From NCBI GenBank assembly GCA_038232935.1, contig JBBSMX010000022.1, forward strand, positions 1-41,520: a stretch of 41,520 nt of DNA, read 5' to 3'. The notes beneath the pieces are model-generated. The model was not told the DNA's origin, did no database searches, and saw only the letters and a program-made list of their open reading frames with translations. The translations under genes were made by a program, and so were the position numbers. This DNA is from JBBSMX01 sp038232935 (GTDB lineage: Bacteria; Bacteroidota; Rhodothermia; Rhodothermales; JANQRZ01). Below are positions 1 through 7,575 of this stretch, piece after piece (the stretch's first letter is position 1; each line of letters begins with the position of its first letter).

Positions 1-62
1 ACCAGCTTGCCGACAGGTTTGGCGGCGGCTTGCTTCAGCGCGCCGGTGACGGGTGTGTCCAT
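1..62 (-). CDS. hhyL: [NiFe]-hydrogenase large subunit, N-terminal fragment (runs off the window)
   Basis: Only the first 20 or so codons are visible, beginning MDTPVTGALK and ending at the left edge. No catalytic motif (the CxxC pairs that hold the Ni-Fe centre) is in view. The identification rests on position: it starts 16 bases after the stop of the hydrogenase small subunit on the same strand, the usual S-L order of [NiFe] hydrogenases. A purine-rich stretch (AGAGG, then AAGAAAGAG) precedes the ATG. It could be another short accessory gene, so the call is an inference from context. Confidence 0.6.
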   Translation of the reverse strand, partial: MDTPVTGALKQAAAKPVGKL

Positions 63-78
63 GCTCTTTCTTGCCTCT

Positions 79-1143
79 TCAGACTTTCTGGCCGGCGGTG
101 CCGGGGCGGTAACCGGTGGTGAGCTTGGGCTTGTTGTGGCGCCAGCTCGGCTCTTCGTTCAAGGTTTCGAGCATGACCCCACGCAGCGGCACGATCCAGC
201 TGCTGTAGGCCTTGATCGAATTGGTGGCGAGCTTGCTGCCCGGCGGCTCGTCCATGAACGGCATGAACTTGTCGGGAAAGCCCGGCATCGTGCAGCCGAT
301 GCAGATGCCGCCGACGTTCGGGCAGCCGCCGATGCCGGCCATCCAGCCGCGCTTGGGAACGTTGCACTGCACGACCGGGCCGTGGCAGCCGATCTTGACG
401 ATGCAGTTCGGGCTGCCGTATTCCTTGGCGAAGATGCCCTGCTCGAACGAGCCGGCGCGGTCGCAGCCGTCGTGCACGGTCGCGGTGAAGAGCCACTTCG
501 GCCGGCCCAGGTCGTCGAGCGGGATCATCGGCGCCAAGCCGGCGACCTGGCGCAGCAGGTAGAGCAGGGTCTCCATGAAGTTGTCGGGCTGCACCGGGCA
601 GCCGGGAACGTTGACGACCGGCAGCCCGGCCTTCGACTTCCATTTCCAGCCGAGGTAGTCGTTGAGGCCCATGCAACCGGTCGGGTTGCCCTTCATCGCG
701 TGGATACCGCCGTACGTGGCGCAGGTCCCTGCTGCCACGATGGCGAGGGCGTGCGGCGCGAGCCGGTCGATCCACTCGTTGGTGGTGATGGGCTGGCCGG
801 ATTCTTCGTCGGTGCCCATCGCGGCCCAGTAGCCCTCGCTCTTGATCTTCTCGTTCGGCACCGAGCCTTCGAGCACGAGCACGAACGGATCAAGCCGTCC
901 GGCGGCGGCCTCGTACCACCAGTGCATGAAGTCGTCGCCTACCTCGTAGGCGAGCACGGGGTTGTGGAGGTGGACCTTCGGGAGGCCGGGGATCGCGCCG
1001 AGCACCACGTCTTCGATGCTGGGCTGGGTGGCGGCGGTGATCGAGATGGTGTCGCCGTCGCAGCCGAGGCCCGTGGTCATCCAGACGATGTGGACCTCTT
1101 TGACATCGGGCGGGCGGTTGGCGATGATCTGGGGTGTTTCCAT
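79..1143 (-). CDS. hhyS: Group 1h (high-affinity, actinobacterial-type) [NiFe]-hydrogenase small subunit
   Basis: This 354-residue iron-sulfur subunit would pass electrons from H2 oxidised at the Ni-Fe site of the large subunit. The usual CxxC opening of the proximal cluster is replaced by TTGLGCDGD (C28, D29, D31). That is the pattern of group 1h enzymes, whose proximal [4Fe-4S] cluster is held by three Cys and one Asp. C141 (AGTCATYGG) and C182 (VPGCPVQ) complete it. H224/C227/C247/C253 would hold the distal cluster and C260/C274/C281/C284 the medial one. No Tat signal peptide is visible, unlike classical uptake hydrogenases. The frame is open 28 codons further upstream, but the ATG at 1143 is preferred because AGAGGA lies about 8 bases before it and the MxTPQ start looks family-like. 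It is divergent from the hyp genes. Group 1h enzymes scavenge trace H2 during carbon limitation; that role is inferred here. Confidence 0.93.
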   Translation of the reverse strand: METPQIIANRPPDVKEVHIVWMTTGLGCDGDTISITAATQPSIEDVVLGAIPGLPKVHLHNPVLAYEVGDDFMHWWYEAAAGRLDPFVLVLEGSVPNEKIKSEGYWAAMGTDEESGQPITTNEWIDRLAPHALAIVAAGTCATYGGIHAMKGNPTGCMGLNDYLGWKWKSKAGLPVVNVPGCPVQPDNFMETLLYLLRQVAGLAPMIPLDDLGRPKWLFTATVHDGCDRAGSFEQGIFAKEYGSPNCIVKIGCHGPVVQCNVPKRGWMAGIGGCPNVGGICIGCTMPGFPDKFMPFMDEPPGSKLATNSIKAYSSWIVPLRGVMLETLNEEPSWRHNKPKLTTGYRPGTAGQKV

Positions 1144-1542
1144 ACGGGTATCCTCTTGGGACGGCAAGGCTTCCAGGAGAGGGAGCAGGCCGGGATGACG
1201 AATGGCGTAACGTAGGCCCCCGCCCACGCCATCAGCCCATGAGATGTAGAAACTTCCTCGGGCCGAGGGCTGATCAGACGGGCCCGGAAATGCATTACTA
1301 GGTTTCTATCGGGGTGGCAGCACACCCACCGGTGGCGAGCGGGGTGCCTTCGAGACTTGGGCTCGTGTAACTACCGCTGATTCAGCGTACCAGATTTCAC
1401 TGCGAATGTCAAGGAGAGGTTGCGAGATGTGAAACTTTTTTCAAGATTTTCCGGGCTTAAGGTTAAGAACTCTACTCGCCTTCATGGGTTCTCAATAGAC
1501 GAAGATCAGCCTTTTCTATCTACCGCCCATCCCGAATCACCC
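1144..1542. promoter_or_regulatory. Divergent control region between hydrogenase and hyp operons
   Basis: This 399-base stretch holds no convincing gene and is visibly more A/T-rich than its surroundings from about 1380 onward. It must carry the promoters for the leftward hydrogenase genes and the rightward hypA operon. Two short dyads are visible: CGCTGA-T-TCAGCG at 1375-1387, and TGAAA-N4-TTTCA at 1430-1443 inside a T-rich run. Either could be a regulator site. I could not fix a -10/-35 pair with confidence. Confidence 0.5.
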
Positions 1543-1887
1543 ATGCACGAGCTCTCGATCGCCGTCAGTATGATAGAGGCGGTGAGCGAGGAGGCCGACC
1601 GAGCCGGAGCCGAGCGGGTGAGCGTGGTCTACCTGAAGCTGGGCCCGCTCTCCGGCGTCGTCCGCGATGCGCTCGCGTTCTCGTTCGACGTGGCAGCAGA
1701 AGGCACCCTCTTGGAAGGGGCCATGCTCGACATCGAGGAGGTGCCCGTCGTCGTATTCTGTGCGGAGTGCTGGGCCGAGAAGCCGCTGCCGGATCTGCAA
1801 GGCTTCCGTTGCCCCGACTGCGGGACGCCCGCGTCGGACATCCGGCAGGGCCGCGAACTAGAGATCACCGCCATCGAGATTCACTGA
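1543..1887 (+). CDS. hypA: Hydrogenase nickel-incorporation protein HypA
   Basis: HypA delivers Ni2+ with HypB into the hydrogenase large-subunit precursor. The 114-residue protein begins with MHEL, whose His2 is the conserved nickel ligand. It carries the structural zinc site as two CxxC pairs, C73/C76 (CAEC) and C90/C93 (CPDC). The length is normal for the family. The reading frame is open back to 1420, but translation must start at 1543 because the MHEL start is essential. It is the first gene of the rightward maturation operon; hypB follows after 61 bases. Confidence 0.95.
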   Translation: MHELSIAVSMIEAVSEEADRAGAERVSVVYLKLGPLSGVVRDALAFSFDVAAEGTLLEGAMLDIEEVPVVVFCAECWAEKPLPDLQGFRCPDCGTPASDIRQGRELEITAIEIH

Positions 1888-1948
1888 TACCAGAGGACGG
1901 TGAACAGGAAAAACTGAAACCCACGAATCGCAAACTCCGCCATCGCCC

Positions 1949-2620
1949 ATGAACGCGAGAATTATCGAAGTGCGCCACGGCGTGCTCAAGAAGAACGACG
2001 AGCTGGCCCGCGCCCTCCGCGAGCGCTTCGACGCGGCCGGCGTGTTCGTCATCAACCTCGTCTCCGGGCCGGGGGCGGGCAAGACGGCGCTGCTGGAGCG
2101 GACGCTCGCGGCGCTGCGCTCCGACCTCCGCGTCGCCGCCCTCGTCGGTGACCTCGCGACGGAGAACGACGCCACCCGGCTGGCTCGCAGCGGTGCGCCG
2201 ATCCGCCAGATCTCGACCGGTACGACGTGCCACCTCGAAGCGCAGATGATCGCCGACGCGCTCGACGGCTGGGACCTCGACGCCCTCGACATCCTGTTCA
2301 TCGAGAACGTCGGCAATCTCGTCTGCCCGGCGAGCTACGACCTCGGCGAACACTTGCGCGTCGTGCTCCTCTCCGTCACCGAGGGCGAGGACAAGCCGCT
2401 GAAGTACCCCACCATTTTCAATACCGCCGACCTCGCGCTCGTTACGAAGATGGATATCGCCGAGGCCGTCGAGTTCGACCGAGATCTCGCCTACCGAAAC
2501 ATGCGCGCCGTGCGACCGGGTCTGCCCATCGTCGAGACCTCGGCCCGCCGAGAGAGTGGGTTAGACGAATGGCTGGACGCGCTCCGGCACCACCACCAAG
2601 CGACCGCCGCCACCGCCTGA
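1949..2620 (+). CDS. hypB: Hydrogenase nickel-incorporation GTPase HypB
   Basis: This SIMIBI-class GTPase drives nickel insertion together with HypA. In the 223 residues, the Walker A loop is GPGAGKT (40-46). The metal-binding switch includes C94-H95 (GTTCHLEA) and C126 (ENVGNLVCP). The guanine-specificity motif appears as TKMD (166-169). The N-terminal His-rich nickel store and the CxxCGC motif of some HypB proteins are absent, so this form cannot hold a large Ni pool. The ATG at 1949 directly precedes the conserved part. The next gene begins 6 bases after its stop. Confidence 0.95.
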   Translation: MNARIIEVRHGVLKKNDELARALRERFDAAGVFVINLVSGPGAGKTALLERTLAALRSDLRVAALVGDLATENDATRLARSGAPIRQISTGTTCHLEAQMIADALDGWDLDALDILFIENVGNLVCPASYDLGEHLRVVLLSVTEGEDKPLKYPTIFNTADLALVTKMDIAEAVEFDRDLAYRNMRAVRPGLPIVETSARRESGLDEWLDALRHHHQATAATA

Positions 2621-2626
2621 CCGCCG

Positions 2627-2983
2627 ATGAAGCTCGTGAACCTGACGAAGCATCCGGTCATGCTCTACGACATCTCCGGCGACCTGGTCGAGGTCGCGCC
2701 CGACGCGCGACACCTCGGCGTCGTGGCTGTCGGCGAGCACCGCACCGTCGAGGACGAGGCGGGCCATTCGTTCTCGCTCAACGAGCGCCGCATCACCGAA
2801 ATAAAGTTGATGCCGGAGCCCGCCGACGGAACGCTGTACATTGTCCCTGTCGAGGTGGCGATGGCCTTGCAGGAGCACCGCGCCGACATAGCGTTCCCCG
2901 CTGAGGAGGCGGAGGTGCGCGATCCTGACGGACGGCTCCGCCGCGTGACCCACCTTCGCCGTGTCCTGTCTCGTATCTCCTGA
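2627..2983 (+). CDS. Small NLTxH-type protein in the hyp operon, function unknown
   Basis: A 118-residue protein starting MKLVNLTKHPVMLYD. The NLTxH opening, an internal GTLYIVPVEVAMALQ segment and a final VRDPDGRLRRV stretch resemble a family of small proteins seen in phages and assorted bacteria that has no known role to my knowledge. There is no signal peptide, membrane segment or cysteine. It sits 6 bases after hypB and 19 bases before the nickel permease, so it is almost certainly co-transcribed with nickel-handling genes. The recognition is by eye, and a function in hydrogenase maturation is only inferred from position. Confidence 0.75.
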   Translation: MKLVNLTKHPVMLYDISGDLVEVAPDARHLGVVAVGEHRTVEDEAGHSFSLNERRITEIKLMPEPADGTLYIVPVEVAMALQEHRADIAFPAEEAEVRDPDGRLRRVTHLRRVLSRIS

Positions 2984-3002
2984 AACCGCCTCCGAGTCCG
3001 CT

Positions 3003-3698
3003 ATGGATGTCGTCGTACCGGCTGCCTTTGCGCTGGGCCTCCTCAGCGGCTTCAAGCACGCGTTCGAGCCAGACCACGTCGTCGCGGTCTCGACGCTGCT
3101 GCACGAGGAGCCGAAGCTGCCAAAGGCCGTCCGGCTGGGCCTCGCCTGGGGCGCGGGCCACACGACGACGCTGGTGGTGGGTGTTCTCCTCGTTGGTGGA
3201 CTGCGGGTGCAGGTCACGGAAGCGCACCTCGGGTATTTCGAGCTGCCCGTAGCGGTGATGTTGCTCGCCCTCGGCGGGTGGGCGCTCTGGGGCGCGGTCG
3301 CCCGCGTGCTCGCGCTGCGCCGTCACCGGCACGACGGCGTGCCGCACTACCACCCCGCTACGGCGGGGCAGGCTGTCGGCGAGCATCCGCACCCGCACCG
3401 TTTTCCGTGGAAGCGCTCCGGCTGGCAGGGGTATGCGGTGGGGATGGTCCACGGCCTCGCCGGAACGGGAGCCCTTCTGCTGCTCGTAGCGGCCACGCTG
3501 CCTACGCTGGCGGCCAGTGTGGGCTACGCGTTCCTCTTCGGCGCGGGCTCGGTCCTGGGCATGGCGGCGGTGACGGTCGGACTCGCGTTGCCCTTCCTCG
3601 CTTCGCGCTCACGCCCGGCGCTCTACGAGACTCTCACCGGGCTCTCCGGTGCGCTCAGCATCGTGCTCGGCGTGAGTCTCCTCTACGCCGCGTGGTGA
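3003..3698 (+). CDS. HupE/NicO-like nickel permease
   Basis: A polytopic inner-membrane protein of 231 residues with about six hydrophobic segments. The first helix carries HAFEPDH (H20 or H19 to H25), the His/Asp-His signature that binds metal in NicO/HupE/UreH-type Ni/Co transporters. A His-rich loop follows around residues 103-132 (RHRHDG, PHYHP, EHPHPH), then a second signature-like helix with MVHGLAGTGALLLL. It probably supplies Ni2+ for the hydrogenase, matching its place after hypAB. The frame extends up to 2961, overlapping the previous gene, but the ATG at 3003 is preferred because it gives a clean start just before the first helix. Specificity for Ni over Co is inferred from context. 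Confidence 0.85.
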   Translation: MDVVVPAAFALGLLSGFKHAFEPDHVVAVSTLLHEEPKLPKAVRLGLAWGAGHTTTLVVGVLLVGGLRVQVTEAHLGYFELPVAVMLLALGGWALWGAVARVLALRRHRHDGVPHYHPATAGQAVGEHPHPHRFPWKRSGWQGYAVGMVHGLAGTGALLLLVAATLPTLAASVGYAFLFGAGSVLGMAAVTVGLALPFLASRSRPALYETLTGLSGALSIVLGVSLLYAAW

Positions 3699-3702
3699 GC
3701 CG

Positions 3703-4890
3703 ATGCGCGTAGAAACCTCCACGCTCAGCGCCACCGTCGCCGAGAGGCTGCGGCAGCGCAACGCGGTCTCGCGGGCCTTCTTCCCGGACCAGGCTCCGCT
3801 GCTCGCCGCCGCCAGCCGCGAGATGGCCGAGCGGTTCCTCCGAGGCGGGCGGCTGCTCGCCTTCGGGCGCGGCCCCTACGCGAGCGACGCCCAGCACGTC
3901 GCGGTCGAGTTCGTCCACCCGGTGATCGTGGGGAAGCGGGCGCTGCCGGCGCTCGACCTCAGCGCGGCCTTCGAGACGTGGCTGCCGGCGCTCGTGCGGC
4001 CGGACGACATCGTGATGGGCTTCGGCCCGCCGGAGGGCGACGAGGCTGTGACGCGCGTGCTCCGCCACGCTGCCGAACGCGGGGCGCAGACGTTCGCTTT
4101 GCCCGGCTCAGAGGGCAGCTATGCGGTGGCCTCGCCGTCGGCCGACTCGTTCGTTCATCAGGAGATGATCGAGGTGCTCTACCACACGCTCTGGGAGACG
4201 GTCCACGTCTTCTTCGAGCACCGCGAGCGCGGGCACGACGACGTGGGGGCCTCGGGTTTCCTCTACCCGTTTCTCAGCGGTGTGAAGCAAGAAACGGGCG
4301 GGGCCGTCCTCGATGAGGTCGCCGCGTCGATCCTGCTGAAGGCGGGCGACGACGAGGCGCTGCGCGAGCAGGTCGCCGCCGAACAGGCCGAGGCCGTCGC
4401 CGAGGCCGCCGTGGCGATCCACGAGCGGCTGCGGACCGGCGGCCAGCTCATCCTCTTCGGCAACGGCGGCTCCGCCACCGACGCCAACGATTGGGCGCTC
4501 GACTGCGTGGCTCCGCCGCTCGGCCGCCCGGCCTTCCCCGCCATCTCGCTGGCGATGGAGCCCGCCACCGTCAGCGCCGTCGCCAACGACGTCGGCATCG
4601 AGGTTGTCTTCCTCCGCCAGCTCCTCGCCCACGCTCGCTCCGAGGATGTCGCCATCGGCCTCTCGACGAGCGGCAGTTCGAAGAACGTGATCGTGGCGCT
4701 GGAAGAGGCGCGGAAGCGTGGGCTGCTCACGCTCGCGCTCGTGGGCACCGACGGCGGCGACATTCTCCGCCGAGGGCTCGCCGACATCGTCCTCGGCGTG
4801 CATACGGACTACATTCCCCGCATCCAGGAGGTCCACGCCTCGATCTATCACACCATCCTCGACACCCTGTACACGCTGCACGATGCTTGA
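3703..4890 (+). CDS. Tandem SIS-domain protein (GmhA-like, duplicated)
   Basis: A 395-residue soluble protein made of two sugar-isomerase (SIS) domains. The second (about 200-395) keeps the phosphoheptose-isomerase-type loop GNGGSATDAND (253-263) and the STSGSSKNV phosphosugar-binding motif. The first (about 30-185) has the same architecture with a decayed loop, FGRGPYASDAQHVAVEF (54-70), so it looks like a duplicated and partly degenerate copy. SIS domains bind phosphosugars. Genes of this kind are, as far as I recall, repeatedly seen beside group 1h hydrogenases, but their job there is not established. It starts 4 bases after the permease stop and overlaps the next gene by 8 bases, so translation is coupled. 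It should not be read as an LPS heptose enzyme simply from similarity. Confidence 0.85.
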   Translation: MRVETSTLSATVAERLRQRNAVSRAFFPDQAPLLAAASREMAERFLRGGRLLAFGRGPYASDAQHVAVEFVHPVIVGKRALPALDLSAAFETWLPALVRPDDIVMGFGPPEGDEAVTRVLRHAAERGAQTFALPGSEGSYAVASPSADSFVHQEMIEVLYHTLWETVHVFFEHRERGHDDVGASGFLYPFLSGVKQETGGAVLDEVAASILLKAGDDEALREQVAAEQAEAVAEAAVAIHERLRTGGQLILFGNGGSATDANDWALDCVAPPLGRPAFPAISLAMEPATVSAVANDVGIEVVFLRQLLAHARSEDVAIGLSTSGSSKNVIVALEEARKRGLLTLALVGTDGGDILRRGLADIVLGVHTDYIPRIQEVHASIYHTILDTLYTLHDA

Positions 4891-5116
4891 GCTCTACGGC
4901 ACGAAAACCTGTCGCTTCACCGCCGACCTCCGCGACGAACTCGACTGGCAGGGCCGCGAGTTCGTCGCGTACGACGTCGAGTCCGACGCCGACGCGCTCG
5001 CTCGGATGCGGGCGCTAACGGACGGCGGGACGACGGTGCCCGTGCTGGTGGAGGACGGTGCGGTCGTGCAGATCGGCTGGCAGGGGCGCGGGTGCTTCGT
5101 CGGCGGGGCTTCGTGA
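4883..5116 (+). CDS. Glutaredoxin-like protein with CxxT active site (Uxx-star type)
   Basis: A 77-residue thioredoxin-fold protein: beta strand MLELYG, active-site turn C10-R-F-T13, cis-proline strand TVPVL (51-55) and a C-terminal IGWQGRGC segment (C71). The usual second active-site cysteine is Thr, so it is a one-cysteine CxxT form. The whole pattern (YGTxxCxxT then VPVLVEDG then GWQGRGC) matches the small glutaredoxin family in which some members carry selenocysteine in place of the Cys (Uxx-star); here it is an ordinary TGT Cys. The ATG lies within the end of the SIS gene (ATGCTTGA overlap) and its TGA overlaps the GTG of hypF. A role in redox protection or maturation of the hydrogenase is inferred from position. 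Confidence 0.85.
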   Translation: MLELYGTKTCRFTADLRDELDWQGREFVAYDVESDADALARMRALTDGGTTVPVLVEDGAVVQIGWQGRGCFVGGAS

Positions 5117-7377
5117 CGGGGTCGGACGAGGCGGTGCGCATCCGCGTGCGCGGGGTGGTGCAGGGCGTCGGTTACCGCCCGTTCGTGCACCGGCTGGCCC
5201 ACCGGCTCGGCCTCGCGGGCTGGGTGCTGAATGGCGATGCCGGCGTCGAAATCCACGCCGAGGGGCCGGCGGAGGCGCTGCGAGCTTTTGCGGAGGCGCT
5301 GCGGGAGGAGCCGCCGCCCGCCGCCCGCGTCGCTGGGATCGAAACGGCGTCCGTTTCCGTCGAGGGCTTCCGCACCTTTGCCATCCGCGAGAGCGCCCGT
5401 GCCGGGACCCTCACCGCCCGCATCGCCCCGGACCTCCCCCTCTGCGACGACTGCCTCGCCGAGCTGTTAGACCCCGCCGACCGCCGCTACGGCTATCCGT
5501 ACATCACCTGCACGAACTGTGGCCCGCGCTATAGCCTCGTCCTCGACCTCCCGTACGACCGCCCGAACACCACGATGCAGGCCTGGCCGCTGTGCCCGGC
5601 CTGCGCCGCCGAATACCACGACCCGGCCGACCGCCGCTTTCACGCGCAACCCGTCGCCTGTCCGGTGTGCGGACCCGATTACGTGCTGAAAGCGGAGGGC
5701 GCGGAAGACCTCGCTGGACCCGCTGCCATCGAGCGGGCGGCGGCGCTCCTGCGCGGGGGCGCGATCCTCGCCGTCAAAGGGATCGGCGGTTACCACCTCG
5801 CCTGTGACGCCCGCGACGAGGCCGCCGTGCGGGCGCTCCGCGAGCGGAAGGTGCGGAAGGAGAAGCCATTCGCGCTGATGGTGCGCGACCTCGACGCGGC
5901 GCACGCGCTCGTGGACCTCGACGCCGAGAGTGAGGCGCTGCTGACCTCGGTGGCCCGCCCCGTCGTGCTGGCCCCCGCGCGGGAAGCGCTGCCCGGCGTC
6001 GCACCGGACAACCGGGAGCTGGGGCTGATGCTGCCTTACACCCCGCTCCACCACCTGCTCTTCGCCGCAGGTGCTCCGCCCGTGCTCGTGATGACGAGCG
6101 CGAACCGCTCCAGCGAACCTATTGCCTACCGCGACGACGACGCGGCGGAGCGCCTCGCCGGTCTCGCCGACGCCTTCCTCATCGGCGAGCGGCCGATTGC
6201 ACGGCGGGTGGACGACTCGGTAGCGCGGGTGGGGCCGTTCGGCCCGGTCGTCCTCCGTCGGGCTCGCGGCTACGCCCCGACGGCCGTCGCCACCCTTCCT
6301 ACGGACCGGCCGGTCCTCGCTGTCGGGGCCGACCTCAAAAGCAGTGTGACCCTCGTCGTGGACGGGCAGGCGTTCGTCAGCCAGCACCTCGGCGACCTCG
6401 ACCACTACGCCGCGCTCGAAGCGTTTCGCGAGACGTGTGAGGATCTGCTGCGGATGTACGAGGTGGACCGCGCCGCCCTCCTCGTCGTCCACGACGCGCA
6501 CCCGCAGTACGCCTCGACGCAGTACGCGCTCGAACTGCCGGGTTCGACCGTGGCGGTGCAGCACCACCGCGCCCACGTCGCCTCGGTGCTCGCGGAGCGG
6601 GAGGCGTGGACGAAGCCCGCCGTCGGGATCGCCTTCGACGGGACGGGCTACGGCGACGACGGCAGCATCTGGGGTGGCGAGTGCTTCGTGGGGAGCATCG
6701 CGGAAGGCTTCGAGCGCGTGGCTCACCTCCGGTCCGCCGTCTTGCCCGGCGGCGATGCGGCGGCCCGCCATCCCGTGCAAGCCGCCGCCGGTTTCCTCGC
6801 CGCGCTCGATGGCCTGCCCGATTTCACGGCTCCCCCCTTCGACTTCCCGGACCGTTACCGGATGGCGACTGAGCTGGTGCAGAAGCGCGTACGGACGTTT
6901 CCCACAACCTCGGTCGGCCGCCTCTTCGACACCGTCGCGGCACTTCTCGGTTTCACACGCGCCGTCACATTCGAGGGGCAGGCCGCGATCTGGCTGGAAC
7001 ACCTCGCTCGGTCGGCACCGACCGTGGAGCCGTACTCGTTCCCGGATCTCGACTTCGTTCCGCTGCTGCGAGCCGTCGTCGAGGATCGGCTGCGCGGGCG
7101 ACCCGTCGAGGAGATCGCACGGGCCTTCCACGCCGGGCTCGCACGGGGCACGGTGGCGACGGCGCGGGCGCTCGCCGGAGCGCACGGGCTTGACACGCTC
7201 GTCCTCTCCGGAGGCGTTTTCCAGAACGGGCTGCTGCTGGAGGAGATCGCCGCCGTGCGGGCAGACTTGACCGTCTGGACCAATCAGTCCGTGCCGCCCA
7301 ACGATGGCGGGATCAGTTTAGGACAGGTGGTGGTAGCGGCCTTCACGTCCGAGGCTGGAGATCACCAACGGCCGTAG
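5113..7377 (+). CDS. hypF: Carbamoyltransferase HypF
   Basis: HypF converts carbamoyl phosphate to a carbamoyl-adenylate and passes it to HypE, for synthesis of the cyanide ligands of the Ni-Fe site. The 754 residues show all four parts. There is an N-terminal acylphosphatase domain (VVQGVGYRPFVHRLA). Two zinc fingers follow (CDDC...CTNC and CPAC...CPVC). Next come a YrdC domain (GGYHLACDARDE, KEKPFALMV, TSANRSSEPI) and a Kae1-like domain with VQHHRAHVASVL and FDGTGYGDDG. The GTG at 5113 is chosen because it overlaps the preceding stop (GTGA); an in-frame GTG at 5092 would add seven residues. It is the last gene of the operon. hypC, hypD and hypE are not in this window. Confidence 0.96.
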   Translation: MTGSDEAVRIRVRGVVQGVGYRPFVHRLAHRLGLAGWVLNGDAGVEIHAEGPAEALRAFAEALREEPPPAARVAGIETASVSVEGFRTFAIRESARAGTLTARIAPDLPLCDDCLAELLDPADRRYGYPYITCTNCGPRYSLVLDLPYDRPNTTMQAWPLCPACAAEYHDPADRRFHAQPVACPVCGPDYVLKAEGAEDLAGPAAIERAAALLRGGAILAVKGIGGYHLACDARDEAAVRALRERKVRKEKPFALMVRDLDAAHALVDLDAESEALLTSVARPVVLAPAREALPGVAPDNRELGLMLPYTPLHHLLFAAGAPPVLVMTSANRSSEPIAYRDDDAAERLAGLADAFLIGERPIARRVDDSVARVGPFGPVVLRRARGYAPTAVATLPTDRPVLAVGADLKSSVTLVVDGQAFVSQHLGDLDHYAALEAFRETCEDLLRMYEVDRAALLVVHDAHPQYASTQYALELPGSTVAVQHHRAHVASVLAEREAWTKPAVGIAFDGTGYGDDGSIWGGECFVGSIAEGFERVAHLRSAVLPGGDAAARHPVQAAAGFLAALDGLPDFTAPPFDFPDRYRMATELVQKRVRTFPTTSVGRLFDTVAALLGFTRAVTFEGQAAIWLEHLARSAPTVEPYSFPDLDFVPLLRAVVEDRLRGRPVEEIARAFHAGLARGTVATARALAGAHGLDTLVLSGGVFQNGLLLEEIAAVRADLTVWTNQSVPPNDGGISLGQVVVAAFTSEAGDHQRP

Positions 7378-7403
7378 ACCTCGGGCTCCGCCGGCTCATC
7401 GAC

Positions 7404-7433
7404 GCAGCTTCTGTGCGCGCAGCTACTGTGCGC
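7404..7433. repeat. 15-bp tandem duplication after hypF
   Basis: GCAGCTTCTGTGCGC is followed directly by GCAGCTACTGTGCGC, two copies differing at one base. Just downstream, GCCCGC and GCGGGC (7448-7461) form a short dyad without a T run. These lie in the 198-base gap between hypF and the desaturase. They may be remnants of a transcription end or a slippage duplication; no function can be read from them. Confidence 0.6.
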
Positions 7434-7512
7434 GCCGCTGCACCCGGGCCCGCACGCGGGCAGCAGAGGTCCCCGAACGTCGTCGTGAGGTGATGCCTGA
7501 CGAGGCGGGGGA

Positions 7513-7575
7513 TTGCCTTATAATGTATCGCTGCGTTTTGGCGTATAACCAATCGACATCCACCCTGTTGCCCTT
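7513..7575 (+). promoter_or_regulatory. Probable desaturase promoter region
   Basis: A TATAAT hexamer stands at 7519-7524, about 50 bases ahead of the desaturase ATG, in a patch that is A/T-rich compared with the neighbourhood. A second TATAAC-like hexamer is at 7544-7549. No good -35 hexamer is found at 17 bases from either, so the promoter call is weak. Confidence 0.35.

Noticed and set aside
3703..4890. Phosphoheptose isomerase for lipopolysaccharide heptose synthesis
   Set aside because: The SIS domain is duplicated with one degraded site, and the gene is coupled to hydrogenase maturation genes with no other heptose genes nearby.
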